This document shows positions 36,630 through 45,799 of a stretch of 64,000 nt of DNA, one piece after another. A program made the position numbers and the translations under genes. The DNA comes from an uncultured Granulosicoccaceae bacterium (GTDB lineage: Bacteria; Pseudomonadota; Gammaproteobacteria; Granulosicoccales; Granulosicoccaceae), in assembly GCA_938005265.1 (NCBI GenBank), contig CALLOA010000008.1, positions 1-64,000 of the forward strand, read 5' to 3'. Numbering within the stretch: the stretch's first letter is position 1; each line of letters begins with the position of its first letter. The notes below the pieces were generated by a model. The model did not search any database and was not told the DNA's origin. It saw nothing but the letters and a program-made list of their open reading frames with translations.

Positions 36630-36843
36630 CAAATTCGTCGCCCTCTTCACCCTGATCGTCCGCTATGGCAATAACATCCCGAGCCATAATTTTTCTGCGC
36701 TTGCGCGTCTCAATATCACCATTGACACGGACAAGTTGATCCTCAATCATTTTTTTTGATTCACCACCGCTGTTTGCAAAACCGGCAAATTTAACCAGTT
36801 TGAATAGCTCCACCGGTTCCTGGTTAATTAGCACTTCACGCAA
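36601..36843 (-). CDS. S4-domain RNA-binding protein (YbcJ-like)
   Basis: The 80-aa protein is a single S4 domain. FKLVKFAGFANSGGESKKMI and DQLVRVNGDIETRKRRKIMA show the alpha-L RNA-binding motif. It resembles YbcJ-type small S4 proteins, which associate with ribosomes or rRNA. The start is a TTG at 36843, as an in-frame TAG lies just above it; the initiation site is therefore unusual. The 3' end overlaps the convergent EamA gene by 29 bp. Confidence 0.78.
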   Translation of the reverse strand: MREVLINQEPVELFKLVKFAGFANSGGESKKMIEDQLVRVNGDIETRKRRKIMARDVIAIADDQGEEGDEFVTVLVASAE

Positions 36844-36892
36844 AATTCTTGTCTACACCCTTTGCAAATCCATTGAACACGCCTGAATGGTA

Positions 36893-37801
36893 CTAGCCAG
36901 CTTTATTGGGGCTTTCTCGCATTATCGACTGTCGTTGGGGAGATTGCCCGATAGCACGCCAAAGCTTCACTTGCCGGTAGTCATTGCGGGCACCACCGGC
37001 GACTACAATTGGTTCCACCGACTTACCCAACTGACTATCAAACCGCTCGGCAATCCAGTCATAAAGTTTTATATCAAGTTTATTCAACTGTTTAAGCCGT
37101 TTTCTCTGGTTGGTATCCAGCTTTTGTTTGCTGCGGCGTTTGTCTGTACCTGTATTGATATGAAATTCGGTTAAATTAACATTGAATGCCAAACGCGCCA
37201 TCTTGATACTTTCCTGATAGCGCTCCTGCATTCCTACCACCGTATAGTAATTTTCAATATTTGCCATGGCTAGCTCCAAAGCGCTGTCAGGACAGGCTTC
37301 AGCTTGCAGGCCAAAACCACTGAAACGCCTGACCATGCCATTATCTAGTTCAGGTGAGGGACATCTCAGAAAACCATTCAACGTTTCAGCAGCTTTAATC
37401 CAGGGCATAAAGTCACGATAAAAGTCTGCGGCCACTCGATTTTCGAATAGCTCATCGGGGGAACAACTGCGACTTTTGCATTCATGGCGAATAAAATCCC
37501 GATACTGAATGGAATAATAGTAAAGCGACATAATACGATCAGCCGGTTTACGCACTATCGCCATATAGCATGACGGCCGGGAAAGCCACTCATGCAAGCC
37601 GAACGGAAAGTGGCCGGCATAAACACATTTATCAGCATCCTTCAGCTCTGCTTCAACCTCATCCCATTCCTCGTAAAAGGCCGACATGTTGTACATATCC
37701 GCCATTTTCATCCCGTGATACTCACACATACTTGCAAACAGGGACATGCCCCCTGTTTTAGGGATATGGGTAAAAATAAGCGGACAGTCTTTTCCGATCA
37801 T
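36893..37801 (-). CDS. Sulfotransferase-family protein
   Basis: The 302-aa product carries the 5'-phosphosulfate loop LIFTHIPKTGGMSLFASM at the N-terminus and the 3'-phosphate site MAIVRKPADRIMSLYYY, which define PAPS-dependent sulfotransferases of the Sulfotransfer_2/heparan type. Bacterial members sulfate cell-surface polysaccharides or small molecules. The acceptor is unknown, and no capsule genes are nearby. The start lies 31 bp beyond the porin terminator, so it has its own transcript or reads through. The Cys-rich central part (HECKSRSC) may bind metal or form disulfides. Confidence 0.8.
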   Translation of the reverse strand: MIGKDCPLIFTHIPKTGGMSLFASMCEYHGMKMADMYNMSAFYEEWDEVEAELKDADKCVYAGHFPFGLHEWLSRPSCYMAIVRKPADRIMSLYYYSIQYRDFIRHECKSRSCSPDELFENRVAADFYRDFMPWIKAAETLNGFLRCPSPELDNGMVRRFSGFGLQAEACPDSALELAMANIENYYTVVGMQERYQESIKMARLAFNVNLTEFHINTGTDKRRSKQKLDTNQRKRLKQLNKLDIKLYDWIAERFDSQLGKSVEPIVVAGGARNDYRQVKLWRAIGQSPQRQSIMRESPNKAG

Positions 37802-37831
37802 ACTTGCGCAAAAATATTAAACGCCAAAAAA

Positions 37832-37860
37832 AAACCCGAATCAGATATTGATTCGGGTTT
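37832..37860 (-). terminator. Strong rho-independent terminator after the porin gene
   Basis: A perfect 12-bp stem, AAACCCGAATCA / TGATTCGGGTTT, with a 5-nt loop. On the minus strand it runs into a long T tract, fitting the end of the highly expressed porin mRNA. Confidence 0.85.
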
Positions 37861-37964
37861 TATTATCCAATAGCAGCATCATTTCTGCCAATGGCATCAG
37901 ACGTTAACCAATGTGGCCGGTCGGACCAAGCGGTCAAATCGGCTCTTAGCCTGCAACAAGGCTG

Positions 37965-38894
37965 TTAACCTCCAACGATTTTGAAATCACGCTTGAGTGT
38001 TGCACGACCAATTGTGGTCTCGTCTCCACCAGAGTCGAGCTGCTGGATTTCGAAATACATTAGCGTACTGTCGGCTATGTTCCAGGTATAACCGAGCGTG
38101 AGGTTTGACGAACCTTCACCTGACGTATCAGCGTTAGTAAGAAGGCCGTAGAAACCCGCGTAGGTACCGGTGAGAGTTAACACTGTATTCTCTTCAGTGT
38201 CGCCAGCAAAATCTTCATCAGCAATCTGTAGAACTGCAGACAGCCCAATACCAGCTACTTTTCCAGATGCGGCCAGTCCAAGAAGCACACCGTCATCCGC
38301 AAGAGCACTTACACCAGCTCCGAAAGACCATCCAGCAACCGAATATCCGATTCCGAGTTCAACGTTATCCAGCGCGTCGTTATCTTCATCACCGCGATTG
38401 GCCTCGATTGATGCAGCATAGGATAGGCCACCGCTACTTCCAGAATATTTCAGTACTGCAGGAACTCGAGAACATTCAAATTCTACAAAACAGCTTCCCC
38501 ACCATGCGATATCGCCTTTGCTGGTGACCGTGTCATAAAAAGCGGCGTACTGAGCTCCAATTTTGATTGTTCCAAAACCACCCGACAGACCACCCCAGGT
38601 CTGGCGTGTTCGGTCAAAACCGCCAAACTCTCTGTTGCCTTGCGTCGTGTTCGCATTTACCCCAACTTCAATTCGACCAATACCGGTCAAACCACCACCG
38701 ATGTCTTCGCTGGTAGACATGATGAATCGCGAACCGAAACTATTAATCCCAAGATCATCTTCACCGCCATCAGGCCCGGTGAAGAGGCCACCGATTCGCA
38801 TACTGCCGGTGATGGAAGTTTCTGCCAAAACCGGGGCCGACATGCCTGCTGTCACAGCCAAAGCGACAGCACTTCTTACCAGAATATTTTTCAT
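37965..38894 (-). CDS. Outer-membrane porin
   Basis: The 309-aa protein has a cleavable signal (AVALAVTAGMSAPVLA) and a repeat of amphipathic strands rich in Gly and aromatic residues (ETSITGSMRIGGLF, then FGSRFIMSTSEDIGGGLTG and GGLSGGFGTIKIGAQYAAFY). This is the general porin (Porin_4/OmpC-like) pattern. The two Cys in GSCFVEFEC may form a loop disulfide. It does not end in the usual C-terminal Phe or Trp: the last residues are KIVGG, which is odd for BamA-dependent assembly. AGGAG precedes the start, and a strong terminator follows. Confidence 0.83.
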   Translation of the reverse strand: MKNILVRSAVALAVTAGMSAPVLAETSITGSMRIGGLFTGPDGGEDDLGINSFGSRFIMSTSEDIGGGLTGIGRIEVGVNANTTQGNREFGGFDRTRQTWGGLSGGFGTIKIGAQYAAFYDTVTSKGDIAWWGSCFVEFECSRVPAVLKYSGSSGGLSYAASIEANRGDEDNDALDNVELGIGYSVAGWSFGAGVSALADDGVLLGLAASGKVAGIGLSAVLQIADEDFAGDTEENTVLTLTGTYAGFYGLLTNADTSGEGSSNLTLGYTWNIADSTLMYFEIQQLDSGGDETTIGRATLKRDFKIVGG

Positions 38895-38955
38895 TGTTTA
38901 TCTGCTCCTAAGAGTGAGAGAGACCGTCGAAATTACGCTTGCCTGCGCAAAAAAA

Positions 38956-38995
38956 ATTCAGTAGCAAAGTAAATCATTCAGTAACGAAGTAAATT
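38956..38995. repeat. 20-bp tandem duplication upstream of the porin
   Basis: ATTCAGTAGCAAAGTAAATC is followed directly by ATTCAGTAACGAAGTAAATT, 17 of 20 identical. It lies 62 bp before the porin start and could be a doubled operator. Confidence 0.7.
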
Positions 38996-39041
38996 GTTCT
39001 TCAGTTTCTTGCAACCGTTTGTCTGAATTGCTGAGACGGTA

Positions 39042-39075
39042 GTTAATACTCCTGTTATGTTAATGCTCCTGCTAT
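39042..39075. repeat. 17-bp tandem duplication in the porin leader region
   Basis: GTTAATACTCCTGTTAT and GTTAATGCTCCTGCTAT are adjacent, 15 of 17 identical. Confidence 0.7.
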
Positions 39076-39658
39076 TCATCTAGGTAATGCACCGGTTTCG
39101 TAAGTTCTTGGTGTGTAAACGGTCAATCACCTTAGGGTAAGTATATGTAAAAGTTGTAACCTTTTGACAACTTTTATTTTTATAAAAATTGGGAAGTCAA
39201 CTTACACGTAAATAAGTTCACTCTTTTTTTCACCTATATACGCCGCTTAATGGTTCGAACGCGTCTTTTTGGTCCAATAAGGCACCAAAAAAAACAGAAA
39301 AAACAGAAAAAAAACAGAAAATTTCTGTATTTCTATTCACGAAAATTGTGTCTTTTTTGCGACACTCGACGAAAACTCCTGAATTTTGTGAGCTTGATCA
39401 TGAGATTGAGGCCCAGAATCGCACGCACTAAACGACAGAAAATTGGCTTTTAAGAGACATTCCACTCAGCTTACACTCGAACATTGCCACTCACATTGTT
39501 TCCCGCGCGAAGAATTTCTTGCGCCCACCAATCAAGCATTCAAACTGATGAGACAATCGGGCGGACAAACGGTGCGCTTTGTGATCACTGATTTAAAGCT
39601 CAACCGTGTTACGCAGCGACCTCCAAACTATAGTCGGCATCAATTGGCGCAGAACAAG

Positions 39659-41401
39659 ATGACTACTTTTTCTACTCTGAAGAAAACAACGAGCTTATCT
39701 TGCGTGAAACAACCGCGCTTTCGCGTATTAAGGTATTTCACCCTCCTCTGCGGACTTTCTTTACTGCAGATAGAGCAGGCTCAATCGCAAACGCTTACCC
39801 AACTGGCTCAGTTTGAACAATGGCCTGCTGTTTCACAGCTCATCGCGTTTAAAAATAAAATCTGGTTTGCCAATAGCCACCCTTTCAAAGACACAAATGT
39901 CGCAGATATATACAGCTACACGCCTGCATCTTCCACGACCCGCTATGAAAGAAGCTTGTTCTCGCAAGACGCTGGCAACCCCGTGGTATTTGAAGGAGCA
40001 CTCTATTGGCCTTTTGAAGATCCGCGAAGAAGTGCCGGAGCGGGTGAATATGTTGTAACCGATGGCAATACGTGGCGCTGGAGAGTTATACAGGACGGCC
40101 GGGCTATGCACGTTCACGCGATGGGAATTTGTAACCATCAACTGGTTGCCGTTACCGGCTCATGGACGGGGGAATTTTTGGCACAGCAAGCTGATAACTC
40201 CTGGCAATCTCAATTCACATACCCGGCAGGCTCTGCTTCTTTCAGTCGCCTTGTCAATGTTGCTCAATATAAAGATCGTTGTATGCTCGGTGCTTCCGCC
40301 AATGGCAAACATGAAGCCAAAGTTTTCAGTCTTAGCAACAACAGCACAAAAGCACTGTCAGATTGGCCCAGCAGCGACAGAGTGGACGAACTCACAGTCC
40401 ACAATAACAGTTTGTTCGCGTTCGTTGACAACGGCAATCAGCGGCAATTACTGCACTACAACGGCCAAACAACACAAGAGATTGAGTTGCCTGCAAGTGA
40501 TCGACCGCGCTCCCTGCATTCAAATGGAGAAACCTTATGGCTTGCCACACAAATACGTAATGACACTAATGACCGGGGGAGACTTTGGCGCTACGACAAC
40601 AAGGGAAACTTTACACAACTGGCCAAGCTAAAACAGACTCCTGTTTCTGTAACGAGTCATGAAGGACAGATTTATATCGGCACATACAATAAAAACGGAG
40701 GTTCGTTGTGGGTTTACAATGAAGAAAAAATTGCCAGTGCTGATACTAAAAGATCAGGTTTGCAAGACCTTTCACGGCAATCTGGTGTACGTAATACAAC
40801 ATCAAGCATACAAAAACCTTCAGTAACACCGGACACCTCAGTAACACCGGACACACTATTAGCCGCCAGAATAGTTGATGAGCTGCTACCGATTATAAGT
40901 CAAGCGGAACGCATAGGAGAATATGCAAGTGCCTTGCGTAATACTCTGGCCCGCCATCCAAACCTGTACACACCAGAATTCGGCTTGGCAATCACACAAC
41001 TACTCGACCATCCTCTACCCGACACAACGGTAACAATGTTTACCAGACAGGCCGTTACTTACAGAGAACTCGTACACTGGTATCTGATAAGCACATTAGC
41101 TATCAACGGTTATGGACGAGTTGACCCGGCGTTGATTAACCGTGAAGACACGAGCAACACAAAAACCGCCTCGACTCACGGTAGCGGCAAAATCTTTGAT
41201 CCATCGATTGCGAGCATTGTAGCGATTGGATGGCTTGGCCAGAATGACAAGGCAAGCGTTAAAGCACTTATCCAACGATTGAACAAGCAGAGCGACCCTC
41301 TTTGGGTGAAAGCTGATGTCATCGGTGCGCTAACCGCTATCACAGGTCAACGCCACGCCTACGACATAAATAAATGGAATCAGTGGTGGAACGCACAATA
41401 G
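39659..41401 (+). CDS. Secreted propeller-like protein with C-terminal HEAT-like region
   Basis: The 580-aa product starts at ATG 39659 and then has an export signal (VLRYFTLLCGLSLLQIEQAQSQ). The N-terminal ~350 residues show repeated strand pairs around short motifs such as AFKNKIWFANSHP, FEGALYWPFEDPR and HEGQIYIGTYNKNGG, suggesting a beta-propeller. A linker holds two SVTPDT copies. The C-terminal ~160 residues have HEAT-like helices and end in DINKWNQWWNAQ, a typical close of periplasmic HEAT modules. I cannot assign a function. The ORF track begins 72 residues earlier at a TTG; that part lacks any signal-peptide logic. Confidence 0.7.
   Translation: MTTFSTLKKTTSLSCVKQPRFRVLRYFTLLCGLSLLQIEQAQSQTLTQLAQFEQWPAVSQLIAFKNKIWFANSHPFKDTNVADIYSYTPASSTTRYERSLFSQDAGNPVVFEGALYWPFEDPRRSAGAGEYVVTDGNTWRWRVIQDGRAMHVHAMGICNHQLVAVTGSWTGEFLAQQADNSWQSQFTYPAGSASFSRLVNVAQYKDRCMLGASANGKHEAKVFSLSNNSTKALSDWPSSDRVDELTVHNNSLFAFVDNGNQRQLLHYNGQTTQEIELPASDRPRSLHSNGETLWLATQIRNDTNDRGRLWRYDNKGNFTQLAKLKQTPVSVTSHEGQIYIGTYNKNGGSLWVYNEEKIASADTKRSGLQDLSRQSGVRNTTSSIQKPSVTPDTSVTPDTLLAARIVDELLPIISQAERIGEYASALRNTLARHPNLYTPEFGLAITQLLDHPLPDTTVTMFTRQAVTYRELVHWYLISTLAINGYGRVDPALINREDTSNTKTASTHGSGKIFDPSIASIVAIGWLGQNDKASVKALIQRLNKQSDPLWVKADVIGALTAITGQRHAYDINKWNQWWNAQ
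40820..40855 (+). repeat. In-frame 18-bp duplication
   Basis: TCAGTAACACCGGACACC occurs twice back to back, nearly identical, and codes for SVTPDT-SVTPDT in the linker of the secreted protein. Confidence 0.8.
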
Positions 41402-41555
41402 AAACCAGGCCGCTATAAGCACCAATTTCTTCTAACACCCGAATCAGTATTAAATCTCCCCGGGAATTAAAATAATACCTGAGCCCCGGCTTGTTGATTC
41501 GTGGTTCTTATTGATCATGCCTCAGCTGCCAAAATAGCTGGTACCAGTAAAATTG

Positions 41556-42404
41556 CTAGTACCAGTAGTAAGCTGTAGGGCGCTCACCGTCAACAGTTAC
41601 TCGATGCATCACCCGACGAACTCCTTGGTAATCATTAACCGGGTAATGCAAAGTGCAGCGATTATCCCAAATCGCGAGTGTGCCCGGGCTCCAGCGAAAA
41701 CGGCATTTAAAATCATCCAGAAGTGCGTGCTGAAATAGCTGCTCCAGCAGCGGCTTACTCTCCTCATCACTCATTCCTCGAATACCGGTCGTGTGTGCCG
41801 GACTGATATAAAGGGAAGGTTTTTGAGTTCGAGGATGTTTCCGAACTATTGGGTGCCAGGCTTCATGCACCTTTTGCATGGCATCTTGTATCGCAGGCAT
41901 CTTGCCGTTATCCAGATGTTCGGCCCGCAACTTGGCCCGGTTTTTATCAGACGAGTGCAAAGCTGATTTTGTTTTTATCGTTTCCTTCAAGTCGTCATCC
42001 AGATTTTCCCAGGCCAGATACATATTGGAGAACAAAGTATCACCGCCCACATCAGGCACTTCCAGCGAATAAAGCACTGATGCAGCTGACGGTTCCTGCA
42101 AATAGGCACTATCTGTATGCCAGATTCCACCAAATACTGTTTTTTGTTCAGGCTCTTTAATTATTGCGATTACTTCCGGATGATCGGGTAACGGTTTGGC
42201 GAAAGGGTAAGCTCCTACAGGGCCGAACAGCTTTGCAAAGCCTACGATATCTTGTGGCTGCAAGGACTGGTTACGAAAGAACAAAACAAGGTGCTGCTTG
42301 AACGCAGTTGAGACGGCTTCAAACTGAGCATCGTTTAATGGCTGCGATAAATCGACACCCTCTATCTCGGCACCAATAGCAGAAGTTAATGGCTTTACAT
42401 TCAA
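41556..42404 (-). CDS. TauD/TfdA-family 2-oxoglutarate dioxygenase
   Basis: The 282-aa enzyme belongs to the alpha-ketoglutarate-dependent taurine/2,4-D dioxygenase family. The N-terminal IGAEIEGVDLSQPL and HLVLFFRNQSL are typical. Fe(II) ligands are His and Asp of WHTDSAY and a distal His in the region LHYPVNDYQGVRRVMHRVTV, whose Arg binds 2-oxoglutarate. The likely activity is oxidative release of sulfite or another leaving group from a small substrate, but taurine itself cannot be claimed. It is a single gene between a secreted protein and the XRE regulator. Confidence 0.87.
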   Translation of the reverse strand: MNVKPLTSAIGAEIEGVDLSQPLNDAQFEAVSTAFKQHLVLFFRNQSLQPQDIVGFAKLFGPVGAYPFAKPLPDHPEVIAIIKEPEQKTVFGGIWHTDSAYLQEPSAASVLYSLEVPDVGGDTLFSNMYLAWENLDDDLKETIKTKSALHSSDKNRAKLRAEHLDNGKMPAIQDAMQKVHEAWHPIVRKHPRTQKPSLYISPAHTTGIRGMSDEESKPLLEQLFQHALLDDFKCRFRWSPGTLAIWDNRCTLHYPVNDYQGVRRVMHRVTVDGERPTAYYWY

Positions 42405-42463
42405 GAAATTTCTTTACTCGCAGATCAATTAGAATTTAAGTTTAGTTGGAGCTTATCACCCGA

Positions 42464-43981
42464 TCATACAGCTAGATGACACTTCGGGTCTCGTGGGCAT
42501 GCACCACTTCGCGGACAAATCAGGCGAACTTCTTTTTCGATACCGCGCAGCATCCAGTCAATATTCAGAATCTTTGCAATAGAAGTCATATCCTTTCGGA
42601 TGGACTCCGGCATCGGCGCCATGCCTCCTGCTTTGCCGCAAGCTTGCTTTAACATCAAAGCGACCTCATTCGCATCAATACCTTGAGCCTCCAACGCGGG
42701 ATTGATATCAATACCCGCACATAGCACCTGTGATGCACCGGCAATATTCTGGGTTTTTAGTGATTCACAGCAATAAATACGGGTGTCGTTGCCACTATCC
42801 AGCAATGAAATCTGCGCCGACGTGCCGGTTTCTGCTGATTCCAGCATTCTGAATACTGCCCAGTGCTGACAAGGGTCCTGCACAAGACGCATATTCCCCC
42901 ATGGCAAGGGAATTCCGTTACCCCTATAAACAGCATTTAAACGACCCGGTGGCAAGGCATCAAAGTAGTGCCAATGCGGATAGGAAGACACCGCTGTCAT
43001 GCGCCGCATCGTCACTGACGGGCTGACATCAATCAGGCTTCCCACTGTGACTTCGTGTGCATTACGCTCGATCAGTCGGCGAAAAGGAACCTTGGGGCAC
43101 AACAAGGCACCGGCGAAAAAACTGCATTCAAAATCACGCCAGGCATTGACAATATCCTGTGCATCCAGTGCATGTTCCTGTTCTATATCCAGCGTTTCGC
43201 TGCGCGTTTTTCCAGGCTGGCGCCGGTCGGCGATCATCGGCGTTTTTATACCATCACCGCTGTGCAACACCATGTGTCCGATGTAGACCGCCAGATCGTA
43301 CTTGTGCCTGACGGGGTGTTCCTGCAGGACCTTGTTGAGATATACCGTTCCCGGTTTTTCAAAATACGAACGCACAAATGTGTTTTCGCGCAGGCCCAGT
43401 TTTTTTGCCTTCGGCTTTGTCAACTTATCAAACCAGACTATCTTGAGGCCGACTTTTTTGGCAAATTCTTCCATCACACCCAGGGTCACCGGCATTTGTT
43501 TTTCACCGATACTTTCAGCAGCACGCTCAAGTTCGGGAAAATTGTTCTGGTGACGCTCCTGGTGAGCCCTGATCAGCAAGTGCGCAAACTGTCTGCCTGT
43601 GACACCAGCCTGTGACAGTAACTCGGGAATGGCTATCTGTAAAATATCCGGGCTGAACAAGAAACCCGGCTCCAACGGCATACCGCGAAGACCACCGCTT
43701 GCACCTTTATCAGGCAGGATGGTGTCGTTATCTGGAATGTCACTCAGGAACCAGTCAGCATCTTTCTGAAAAACAGAGGCAATTACATCCAGCATGTCCG
43801 CGCTGGGATAACGTTTCCCCCGCTCAATCATCGATAAATACGAGACCGACGGCGCATTGTTGGCGTCCATTTTGACACAGCGCGCAGACAAGTCTTCCAT
43901 GGTCAGATTGTTACTTTTTCGCAGATTTCTAACCCGCGGCCCCAGAAAATGGGCGTTTCTTATTAAATTCGGTTTCTTCAT
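42464..43981 (-). CDS. XRE-family regulator with large C-terminal domain, divergent from aceA
   Basis: The 505-aa product has an N-terminal XRE HTH (LGPRVRNLRKSNNLTMEDLS, YLSMIERGKRYPSADML) and a long C-terminal part. An ImmA/IrrE-like segment contains YDLAVYIGHMVLHSGDG, and a C-terminal Cys-rich tail reads LICPRSGACPRDPKCHL. Architecturally it resembles short-chain acyl-CoA sensing regulators of the RamB/MccR group and the DUF3612 proteins found near isocitrate lyase. It lies divergent from aceA across 178 bp and likely controls it. A palindrome GTAAAATTTAC lies 3 bp before its start codon. The four-Cys tail could bind zinc or Fe-S. Confidence 0.8.
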   Translation of the reverse strand: MKKPNLIRNAHFLGPRVRNLRKSNNLTMEDLSARCVKMDANNAPSVSYLSMIERGKRYPSADMLDVIASVFQKDADWFLSDIPDNDTILPDKGASGGLRGMPLEPGFLFSPDILQIAIPELLSQAGVTGRQFAHLLIRAHQERHQNNFPELERAAESIGEKQMPVTLGVMEEFAKKVGLKIVWFDKLTKPKAKKLGLRENTFVRSYFEKPGTVYLNKVLQEHPVRHKYDLAVYIGHMVLHSGDGIKTPMIADRRQPGKTRSETLDIEQEHALDAQDIVNAWRDFECSFFAGALLCPKVPFRRLIERNAHEVTVGSLIDVSPSVTMRRMTAVSSYPHWHYFDALPPGRLNAVYRGNGIPLPWGNMRLVQDPCQHWAVFRMLESAETGTSAQISLLDSGNDTRIYCCESLKTQNIAGASQVLCAGIDINPALEAQGIDANEVALMLKQACGKAGGMAPMPESIRKDMTSIAKILNIDWMLRGIEKEVRLICPRSGACPRDPKCHLAV

Positions 43982-43984
43982 TTT

Positions 43985-43995
43985 GTAAAATTTAC
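43985..43995. promoter_or_regulatory. Palindrome between the XRE regulator and aceA
   Basis: GTAAAATTTAC (arms GTAAA/TTTAC) abuts the regulator start. A second imperfect dyad, ATTGTGCAAT, lies about 25 bp away. Likely autoregulatory site; inferred. Confidence 0.45.
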
Positions 43996-44159
43996 ACTGT
44001 GAAGTTTTTATTGTGCAATTTTAATGAATAAATTTCTACACTTGCCACCAAGTTAGATACAGGCGATGCGTTTGTTTTCCGCAATGAGAACCAGTTCACA
44101 CATCCCTTGCATCTACAGATTTTACTCAATAACTAATTGCAGATAAGAAGATAACAACC

Positions 44160-45761
44160 ATGTTGAACTACCAGAACGAAATTTCATCAGCTGCCGACAG
44201 CATCGCCCTATACAGCGACCAGTGGAAATCCATTGATGCGGAGCGTGTCTCCCGCATGCGCCTGCAAAACCGCTTCAAGACCGGTGTTGATATCGCTCGC
44301 TACACAGCGAAGGTCATGCGCGACGACATGGCAGCTTATGACAAAAACTCCGATGCATATACCCAGTCGCTGGGCGTATGGCACGGATTTGTAGCGCAAC
44401 AGAAAATGATTTCGATCAAAAAGCATTTTGGCGGTTCCACCAAAGGCCGTTACCTGTATTTGTCAGGCTGGATGATTGCAGCCTTGCGCTCAGAATTTGG
44501 CCCCTTGCCTGATCAATCAATCCATGAAAAAACCGCCGTACCGGAATTGATACAGGAAATCTATACGTTTCTGAAGCAAGCTGATGCGCGCGAGCTGCGG
44601 CATCTTTTCACAGCACTGGATGATGCAAGAGCCGAAGGAAACCAGGTTCTGGAACGTTCCATTATCGATAAAATTGATAATTTTGAAACACACGTTGTGC
44701 CTATCATCGCAGACATTGATGCTGGATTCGGAAACGAGGAGGCAACTTATCTGCTCGCCAAAAAAATGATTGAAGCAGGCGCTGGTTGTCTGCAGCTGGA
44801 AAACCAGGTATCCGACGTCAAACAATGCGGTCATCAGGACGGCAAGGTTACTGTGCCCCACGAAGACTTCCTCGCCAAAATCAATGCGGTGCGTTACGCC
44901 TTTCTTGAAATGGGTGTTGATGATGGCGTTATAGTCGCCCGTACTGATTCATTGGGCGCAGGCCTCACACAAAAAATTCCGGTGTCCCAGGAACCGGGAG
45001 ATCTGGCAGACCAATACAATGCCTTTATCGATGGTGAGGAAATCTCATCAGCAGCTGACATCGGCCCGGGTGATCTGGTGATTCGTCAGAACGACAAAAT
45101 GGTCAAGACAACACGCCTGCCAAACGGCTTGATTAGCTTTAAAAAAGATACCGGTGAAGACCGCGTTGTCCTGGATTGTGTTACCGCCCTGCGTAACGGC
45201 GCTGATTTGCTTTGGATAGAAACTGAAAAGCCTCATGTTGGCCAAATCGCCAGTATGGTGGATCGTGTGAAAGCGGAAGTGCCCGACGCCAAACTGGTTT
45301 ATAACAATAGCCCGTCGTTTAACTGGACATTGAACTTCCGCCAGCAGATTTTCGACGCTTGGAAAGAGGAAGGCCGTGATATGGCTCAGTATGATCGTGA
45401 TTCACTGATGGATGCCCAATACGACGATTCGGCTCTGGCCATTGAGGCAGATTCTCGCATCCAGAGTTTCCAGGCAGATGCAGCCAAGCATGCAGGTGTA
45501 TTTCATCACCTGATTACACTACCCACTTATCACACAGCTGCACTGTCAACCGACCTTCTCGCTCGTGATTACTTTGGCGACAAAGGTATGCTGGCCTATG
45601 TCAAAGAGGTTCAGCGACGTGAAATTCGTGAAGGTCTTGACTGCGTCAAGCACCAGGATATGGCTGGCTCAAATATCGGTGATGACCACAAAGAATACTT
45701 CTCAGGAAGCCAGGCTCTGAAGGCATCTGGCAAAGACAACACAATGAATCAATTCGGTTAA
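44160..45761 (+). CDS. aceA: Isocitrate lyase (long form)
   Basis: The 533-aa enzyme splits isocitrate to glyoxylate and succinate, letting the cell grow on acetate and fatty acids. The catalytic loop is VKQCGHQDGKVTVPHEDFLA (the KKCGH motif in its long-form variant). PIIADIDAGFGNEEATYLLA and VYNNSPSFNWT are further conserved parts. Its length of about 530 aa is the form common in gammaproteobacteria with an extra domain, versus about 430 in E. coli. It is divergent from the XRE regulator and followed by a 67-aa gene. Malate synthase is not in this window. Confidence 0.93.
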   Translation: MLNYQNEISSAADSIALYSDQWKSIDAERVSRMRLQNRFKTGVDIARYTAKVMRDDMAAYDKNSDAYTQSLGVWHGFVAQQKMISIKKHFGGSTKGRYLYLSGWMIAALRSEFGPLPDQSIHEKTAVPELIQEIYTFLKQADARELRHLFTALDDARAEGNQVLERSIIDKIDNFETHVVPIIADIDAGFGNEEATYLLAKKMIEAGAGCLQLENQVSDVKQCGHQDGKVTVPHEDFLAKINAVRYAFLEMGVDDGVIVARTDSLGAGLTQKIPVSQEPGDLADQYNAFIDGEEISSAADIGPGDLVIRQNDKMVKTTRLPNGLISFKKDTGEDRVVLDCVTALRNGADLLWIETEKPHVGQIASMVDRVKAEVPDAKLVYNNSPSFNWTLNFRQQIFDAWKEEGRDMAQYDRDSLMDAQYDDSALAIEADSRIQSFQADAAKHAGVFHHLITLPTYHTAALSTDLLARDYFGDKGMLAYVKEVQRREIREGLDCVKHQDMAGSNIGDDHKEYFSGSQALKASGKDNTMNQFG

Positions 45762-45799
45762 GCCGCGATTTAGCAGCATACCAATTGGAGGAGACAGAC

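Larger units (their letters stand above)
38895..39658. other. Long intergenic region with local duplications
   Basis: 764 bp between the porin gene and a divergent secreted-protein gene. It holds a 20-bp and a 17-bp tandem duplication, an A-rich CAGAAAA tract at 39288-39325 and a hairpin (TAAAAGTTGT / ACAACTTTTA, 39148-39176) followed by Ts. An open frame precedes 39659 from 39443, but it has no homology signal and no start with a ribosome binding site. Confidence 0.5.

Noticed and set aside
39148-39180. AT-rich hairpin followed by Ts
   Set aside because: No plus-strand gene lies before it, the stem has few G-C pairs, and it could not end the divergent porin transcript; kept only as part of the leader description.
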